Below are positions 5,430 through 9,051 of a stretch of 9,051 nucleotides of DNA, one piece after another. The DNA comes from Hermodarchaeum sp048939595. Its GTDB lineage: Archaea; Asgardarchaeota; Hermodarchaeia; Hermodarchaeales; Hermodarchaeaceae. The DNA lies in contig JBHLPI010000081.1 of assembly GCA_048939595.1 (NCBI GenBank), positions 1 through 9,051 of the forward strand, in the 5' to 3' direction. Each line of letters opens with the position of its first letter. The first letter of the stretch is position 1. The notes under the pieces were generated by a model. It was not told the origin of the DNA. It was given only the letters and a program-made list of their open reading frames with translations, and did no database searches. The position numbers and the translations under genes were made by a program.

Positions 5430-6458
5430 TTGCAATTTGTTGCACTCGCCATTCCTATCATTATATTGCTCATTCTGGCGTATATTGTCGCCTTCGCTAT
5501 TGGAGCTAATGATAGCACAATGGCCAGCTTGGCGGGCGCTAAAGTGCTTTCATCGAGGAACGCGGTAATTTTAGGTGGCATCCTATTAATCATTGGGGCA
5601 GTGGTATTGGGTAGGGGGGTGAGCACAACTATAGGAGCAGACATGGTCACCCAACCACTTTCTGTTGACCTCGTGTTTATTGTTTCGTTAGCCATGATTG
5701 TGTGGATGTTATTCAGTGCGTACCGTGGCAATCCGATCTCTGCGACCCATTCCGTTGTTGGGGGCATCATTGGGATTGGCCTTTTAGGAGAGTTGGGTTG
5801 GGGTACACCGCTAGTCCGGTGGGACACCATCTCCATTATAATTATTGGCTGGGTTTTGAGTCCGATTCTAAGTTTAGCAATCGCGTATTTTATCCAATGG
5901 TTCATCCGGCGATCAGTTCTTATGAAGAGCAAAGGATTAGCTGAAGTGGAGAAAAAAGAGCAGATTTTTGCTGTGTTGCTAGTGGTAATGGTTATTATCA
6001 TCTGTTTAAGTCGGGGAGGAAATGATGTGGCTAAAGCGATAGGTTTGTTGACGGTATTTTTCATGGAACCTTTTGAATTTTCATTATTACTTTTCCTCGG
6101 TGGGTTGGGTATGGGCATAGGATTATTGGTTTTAGGCCGCCGTGTAGTTAAGACGGTTGGAATTGAGTTGACCGAGTTACGTTCCAGTACGAGTTTTTCC
6201 TCGGCAACTGCAGGAGCGATTGTGCTGTTGGTGGGCACGGTGATGGGAATTCCTCTTGCTGCAACGCACATTCTGATAACATCCATAATTGGCGCAACTA
6301 TGGCAAATCAAGTTCCTTCAAATAAACGGGTTTTACGGAAACTAATCTTGACCTCTCTTCTTACCGTTCCTGTCTCTGCTATTCTTGCAATCTGTTTTTG
6401 GGGACTATATCAAATCACCCTCTCTTACATGCTTACTAGCCCTTTGACTTATCTCTGA
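5430..6458 (+). CDS. pit: PiT-family inorganic phosphate permease
   Basis: A 342-residue integral membrane protein of the PiT (Pho4) family, which imports phosphate or metal-phosphate with H+ or Na+. The two inverted family signatures are present: FAIGANDSTMASLAGAK at 22-38 and SRGGNDVAKAIG at 194-205 (usual GANDVANAIGP, with Gly and Lys substitutions in this copy). Each is followed by the partner motif: GNPISATHSVVGGIIG at 100-115 and GIPLAATHILITSIIGA at 273-289. About ten helices are visible, with a short charged cytoplasmic loop at 160-178. The length fits prokaryotic PiT proteins with a minimal central loop. The start is TTG with an AGGAG site. No PhoU-like DUF47 gene, a frequent PiT partner in archaea, is adjacent. 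It follows FTR1 on the same strand by 213 bases but has its own promoter region. Low-affinity phosphate uptake is the default role; metal co-transport would fit the neighbours. Confidence 0.93.
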   Translation: MQFVALAIPIIILLILAYIVAFAIGANDSTMASLAGAKVLSSRNAVILGGILLIIGAVVLGRGVSTTIGADMVTQPLSVDLVFIVSLAMIVWMLFSAYRGNPISATHSVVGGIIGIGLLGELGWGTPLVRWDTISIIIIGWVLSPILSLAIAYFIQWFIRRSVLMKSKGLAEVEKKEQIFAVLLVVMVIIICLSRGGNDVAKAIGLLTVFFMEPFEFSLLLFLGGLGMGIGLLVLGRRVVKTVGIELTELRSSTSFSSATAGAIVLLVGTVMGIPLAATHILITSIIGATMANQVPSNKRVLRKLILTSLLTVPVSAILAICFWGLYQITLSYMLTSPLTYL

Positions 6459-6496
6459 TTGAAACAACACCCCGATTCCAAATGCAAACTAGGCGT

Positions 6497-6511
6497 CACC
6501 CCAGCCGGGTG
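6497..6511. terminator. Small GC hairpin between convergent genes
   Basis: CACCC (6497-6501) and GGGTG (6507-6511) pair around a 5-base loop in the 142-base gap between the convergent PiT and cytosine deaminase genes. It is the strongest structure in the gap, but it is short and has no T-run, so a terminator role is only possible. Confidence 0.25.
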
Positions 6512-6600
6512 CACCACTCGTAGCTCCGATTGTCTAACAAGCTTAAAGAAATCGTTACGATTCCAATCTTCAGAGATAGAATGTGAACTTGCAGATTGAA

Positions 6601-7050
6601 TTATAATTCACCAATGTCCTCGTCCCAGAGCTCTGGGTTTTCATCAATGAACGCCTGCATCATTTCCTTGCACTCAGGCAGATCTAAGTCAATGACTTCT
6701 ACCCCGTGTGATTCCATGAATGCTAGTGCACCAGGGAACGTTTGGGATTCACCGACAACGACCCGGGCTATCTTGAATTGTACAACAGCCCCAGCACACA
6801 AGTAACAGGGCATTAACGTTGAGTATAATGTGGTGCCTGCATAAGTGCCAAGACGTCCCGCGTTTTGGAGGCAATCAATTTCGGCATGCAAGATGGGATT
6901 ATTTTGTTGGATGCGTTGATTATGTCCCTGTCCAACAATAGTTCCCTCTTTGACTAGCACGGAACCAATGGGAATACCTCCCTCTTGACGACTTTTTTTT
7001 GCTTGAATAATGGCAGCTTGCATGAATGGGTCCATCGTTTGAGTCACCAT
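6601..7050 (-). CDS. Cytosine deaminase, yeast Fcy1 type
   Basis: A 149-residue zinc-dependent deaminase of the CDA/TadA fold. Zinc ligands are His55 in HAE (catalytic Glu57) and Cys82/Cys85 in PCYLC. It resembles yeast cytosine deaminase Fcy1 rather than TadA: EGGIPIGSVL at 23-32, GHNQR at 42-46 (Asn44 matching the pyrimidine-binding Asn51 of yeast), GRLGTYAGTTLYSTLMPC at 65-82, Phe105 for yeast Phe114, and a C-terminal lid FIDENPELWDEDIGEL in which Trp142 and Asp145 match yeast Trp152 and Asp155. The expected reaction is cytosine to uracil plus ammonia; other small nucleobases cannot be excluded. The ATG at 7050 lies 27 bases after the ferritin-like gene without a clear ribosome binding site, so coupling to upstream translation is likely. 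It is the last gene of the operon. Guanine deaminase or TadA is less likely given the Fcy1-type tail. Confidence 0.88.
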   Translation of the reverse strand: MVTQTMDPFMQAAIIQAKKSRQEGGIPIGSVLVKEGTIVGQGHNQRIQQNNPILHAEIDCLQNAGRLGTYAGTTLYSTLMPCYLCAGAVVQFKIARVVVGESQTFPGALAFMESHGVEVIDLDLPECKEMMQAFIDENPELWDEDIGEL

Positions 7051-7077
7051 TGCTTTTGCTGATTTGTGTTGAAAGGA

Positions 7078-7509
7078 TTAGGGTGCAGGTTGAAGTAGGT
7101 TGATGTTTTTCGCGTTTTCTTCGGCGAGCCGTTCAAAGATATCCGCGGCCTCGCTTAGGAAGCTGATTTTTTCAGCGGCGTCGAGGTAGAATTGATGAAT
7201 CTGTTTTTCCATAGTAAGGGCGAGCTGGATTAATTGGTCGTCGGGACAATTCGGTGGGCATTCGGTGTGGGGGCGATATTGTTGGCTGTTTAATCCCGTT
7301 ATGGGTTCTAGAATCATTTCCGTCGTATTTTCCCGGCGTACTCGCATCAGGGTTTGGATGCGTCGTTGCCCTTGGACGATGTGCGCTTCAAACACGCTTT
7401 TTAGCTCTTGGTTTTGTGTGATGGTTGTTGCAGTTTCATAGAATGCGGCGCTCATGGCTTCAAGTTCCATGGCGAATTTAAGAACGACTCCAAAGGTTCC
7501 TAAGGACAT
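7078..7509 (-). CDS. Ferritin-fold (rubrerythrin-like) protein with degenerate metal site
   Basis: A 143-residue protein that reads as the four-helix ferritin/rubrerythrin bundle. Helix 1 is at about 8-31 (LKFAMELEAMSAAFYETAT, with Glu15, Glu17 and Tyr24), helix 2 at 34-61, helix 3 at 91-114 (LTMEKQIHQFYLDAAEK, Glu101 and Tyr108) and helix 4 at 117-137. Functional di-iron members have an ExxH in helices 2 and 4. Here helix 2 reads HIVQGQRRIQTL and helix 4 RLAEENAKNINLL, so the expected His positions seem to be Arg and Asn and part of the carboxylates are missing. The loop at 79-90 contains HTECPPNC, two Cys and a His that could bind a metal or form a disulfide. Thus it is probably not a normal di-iron oxidase; a structural, binding or alternative-metal role is open. 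The ATG is preceded by a strong AAGGTGAG site, 12 bases after the dehydrogenase stop. Confidence 0.75.
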   Translation of the reverse strand: MSLGTFGVVLKFAMELEAMSAAFYETATTITQNQELKSVFEAHIVQGQRRIQTLMRVRRENTTEMILEPITGLNSQQYRPHTECPPNCPDDQLIQLALTMEKQIHQFYLDAAEKISFLSEAADIFERLAEENAKNINLLQPAP

Positions 7510-7512
7510 GCG

Positions 7513-7519
7513 CTCACCT
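7513..7519 (-). promoter_or_regulatory. Strong Shine-Dalgarno before the ferritin-like gene
   Basis: AGGTGAG lies between the dehydrogenase stop (7522-7524) and the ATG at 7509. It fixes the start and shows that the ferritin-like protein is translated from the dehydrogenase message. Confidence 0.6.
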
Positions 7520-7521
7520 TG

Positions 7522-8976
7522 CTAAAACCAACGTGTAATGACCACTTTGTTTTCGGTAAAGAAGTCGACGGCGTCGCGTCCTTGTCCGTGTAAAACCCCC
7601 AGAAAGGAATCCTTCATTCCGGAGAACGGGAATGTAGCAATAGGCGCAACAATCCCGATGTTAATTCCGATGTTTCCAGCTTTGACCCGATACTGATATT
7701 CTCGCGCGGTTTTGCCGTTAGTAGTGAAGATCGATGAGGCGTTTCCGTAGGGATTCGCGTGAATGATATCGATGGCCTCATCTAGATTCTTGACATGAAT
7801 AATCGACATGACTGGTCCGAAGATTTCTTCTCGAGCAATGGTCATTTGGGGTTGCACTTGATCAAAGACCGTGGGTCCGATGAAGTAGCCATTGGGATAA
7901 TTGGGAACTGTGATATTTCGTCCATCAACGAGCAAATTCGCGCCTTCTTGAAGGCCCGTTTCAATGTAGCTGAGGGTCTTTTCCATTCCCGCTTTGGATG
8001 CTAGGGGTCCCATTTGGACGCCTTCTTCGAGGCCGTTTCCCACTTTGATCTCTTTGACCGCTTTGACTATTGCCTTCTTCAAGGGTTCATAGACTTTTCC
8101 AACAGCTAAGAGCACGGCTCCACTTAGGCAGCGTTGACCGGTACAGCCAAAAAATGAGGTCATTAACGCTGGTACCGTGCGGTCTAAGTCCGCATCGGGC
8201 ATGACTGTTAGAAAGTTTTTCGCCCCGCCTTGAACTTGGGCGCGTTTTCCGTGTTCTCCACATTTGGCATACAGAAGTTTTCCAACAGGGGTGGACCCTA
8301 CAAAGGACATTCCCACCGTGTCGGGGCTTTCAATAAGGGCGTTAACAGCTTCTGGTCCTCCATGCACCATGTTAAGGACACCCTTGGGAAATCCTAACTC
8401 ATGAATGAGTTCGAATTGGCGCACTTGACTTAGTGGAACTTGTTCAGAGGGTTTGACAATATAGGTATTGCCACATGCAAAGGCATAGGGCCAAAACCAT
8501 GAGGGAACCATGCCTGGGAAATTAAAGGGGGTGACACAGAAGAACACGCCGAGTGGCTGTTTAATAACCATTTCGTCAATTCCCGCGGCGATATCTTCCA
8601 TATTATACCCCATTTGTAAGCTGGGAATACTCGCCGCGCATTCAACGTTCTCAATCGCGCGTCGATATTCGCCACGGGCTTCATCCAGACATTTCCCTTG
8701 CTCCATCGTCAACACTTTCGAGAGTTCTTCATAATGAGTTTCTAAAGCATCTCGAAATCGGAACAGGTGTCGAATTCGTGTTTGTGCGGGTGTGGAGCGC
8801 CACCGCCAAAAGGCGGCTTTTGCGGCTTGAATAGCTTGATCCGCTTCCTCTTTGGTACTTAGTGGGGTTTTAGCAATTATTTCCCCGGTGGCTGGATTGA
8901 TAATATCGCGGAATCTTTTGGTCTTGGATTCCACCCATTTGCCGTTAATATAATTCTTCACAACTTCGACGGTCAC
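7522..8976 (-). CDS. mmsA: CoA-acylating (methyl)malonate-semialdehyde dehydrogenase
   Basis: A 484-residue aldehyde dehydrogenase of the MMSDH group, which converts methylmalonate semialdehyde to propionyl-CoA, or malonate semialdehyde to acetyl-CoA, with NAD+, CoA and loss of CO2. It opens with VKNYINGKWVES. Motifs are PLGVFFCVTPFNFPGMVPSW at 141-160 (Asn152), VKPSE at 174-178 (Lys175), SFVGSTPVG at 224-232, GQRC at 280-283 with nucleophile Cys283, and EEIFGP near 383-388. The general-base Glu of hydrolytic ALDHs is replaced: QGGAKN stands where ELGGKN is usual, as expected for a CoA-dependent enzyme that does not hydrolyse its thioester. Arg106 and Arg282 match the two arginines that hold the substrate carboxylate in Bacillus MMSDH. 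The frame runs back to a TTG at 9009, but GTG at 8976 is preferred because GAGGTG lies 6 bases upstream and the protein then starts like its family. First gene seen in the operon. Confidence 0.93.
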   Translation of the reverse strand: MTVEVVKNYINGKWVESKTKRFRDIINPATGEIIAKTPLSTKEEADQAIQAAKAAFWRWRSTPAQTRIRHLFRFRDALETHYEELSKVLTMEQGKCLDEARGEYRRAIENVECAASIPSLQMGYNMEDIAAGIDEMVIKQPLGVFFCVTPFNFPGMVPSWFWPYAFACGNTYIVKPSEQVPLSQVRQFELIHELGFPKGVLNMVHGGPEAVNALIESPDTVGMSFVGSTPVGKLLYAKCGEHGKRAQVQGGAKNFLTVMPDADLDRTVPALMTSFFGCTGQRCLSGAVLLAVGKVYEPLKKAIVKAVKEIKVGNGLEEGVQMGPLASKAGMEKTLSYIETGLQEGANLLVDGRNITVPNYPNGYFIGPTVFDQVQPQMTIAREEIFGPVMSIIHVKNLDEAIDIIHANPYGNASSIFTTNGKTAREYQYRVKAGNIGINIGIVAPIATFPFSGMKDSFLGVLHGQGRDAVDFFTENKVVITRWF

Positions 8977-8982
8977 TAAAAG

Positions 8983-8988
8983 CACCTC
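8983..8988 (-). promoter_or_regulatory. Shine-Dalgarno deciding the dehydrogenase GTG start
   Basis: GAGGTG lies 6 bases before the GTG at 8976 and supports that codon over the in-frame TTG at 9009. The remaining bases to the right edge (8989-9051) contain no clear gene or convincing TATA box. Confidence 0.6.
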
Positions 8989-9051
8989 ACGTTGGGAGAA
9001 AGTATTCAAAGGTTAGCCTGCTATTTGATTCTTCCGAGCCATCAACAACTG

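Noticed and set aside
5405..6286. Long open frame antisense to the PiT gene (293 codons)
   Set aside because: Its product is low-complexity (rich in Pro, Thr, Asn, Ile and Met), typical of the reverse of membrane helix codons, while the plus frame has clear PiT motifs.
6598..6609. 12-base palindrome GAATTATAATTC over the deaminase stop
   Set aside because: It is A/T-only except for its ends, lies at a stop codon and has no regulatory position; chance is the simplest explanation.
8977..9009. Upstream TTG start of the dehydrogenase at 9009
   Set aside because: The extension would contain the GAGGTG ribosome binding site of the GTG at 8976 and adds residues not seen in MMSDH proteins.
1..9051. 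CRISPR arrays, insertion sequences, attachment sites, toxin-antitoxin or defence genes
   Set aside because: No regularly spaced repeats, transposase or integrase motifs, or small paired toxin-like genes were seen on either strand.

Overview
The window looks like ordinary chromosomal DNA from an archaeon. Signs of this are A/T-rich TATA-like boxes placed about 26-30 bases before start codons that lack a Shine-Dalgarno site, frequent GTG and TTG starts, short operons, and a gene set of DUF362, stand-alone CBS-pair, GDT1, FTR1 and PiT proteins. No rRNA, tRNA, CRISPR array, integrase or insertion sequence was found. The lineage cannot be fixed from these genes. An Asgard or TACK-type archaeon is a guess, and a bacterium with leaderless genes is not strictly excluded.

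Layout, left to right. (1) Minus strand, 1-2314: an alpha/beta hydrolase cut off by the left edge, then an overlapping DUF362-nitroreductase pair read from one promoter near 2340. (2) Plus strand, 2636-3064: a two-CBS-domain protein with a TTG start, behind a 321-base non-coding stretch. (3) 3065-3630: mostly intergenic, with one possible 70-residue minus-strand protein. (4) 3631-5216: a divergent pair, a GDT1/TMEM165-type cation exporter (minus) and an FTR1-type iron permease (plus). Between them lie three copies of a TAAAAAA-n-TAGGC element, two of them facing each other around a 9-bp inverted repeat. (5) 5355-6458: a PiT-type phosphate permease behind a perfect 19-base palindrome. (6) Minus strand, 8976-6601: a tight operon encoding a CoA-acylating (methyl)malonate-semialdehyde dehydrogenase, a ferritin-fold protein that seems to have lost metal ligands, and a cytosine deaminase of the yeast Fcy1 type.

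How the genes may work together. The central block (GDT1, FTR1, PiT) is an inorganic-ion transport cluster, with what looks like a metal-responsive (DtxR/MntR-like) operator between the two metal transporters. The right-hand operon can be read as pyrimidine breakdown: cytosine to uracil by the deaminase, and the semialdehyde end of the reductive uracil/thymine route handled by the dehydrogenase. The steps in between are not in the window, so this link is inference. No clearly novel multi-gene system was seen. The most interesting signals are the operator between the metal transporters, the operon with the degenerate ferritin-like protein, and the palindrome ahead of the phosphate permease.
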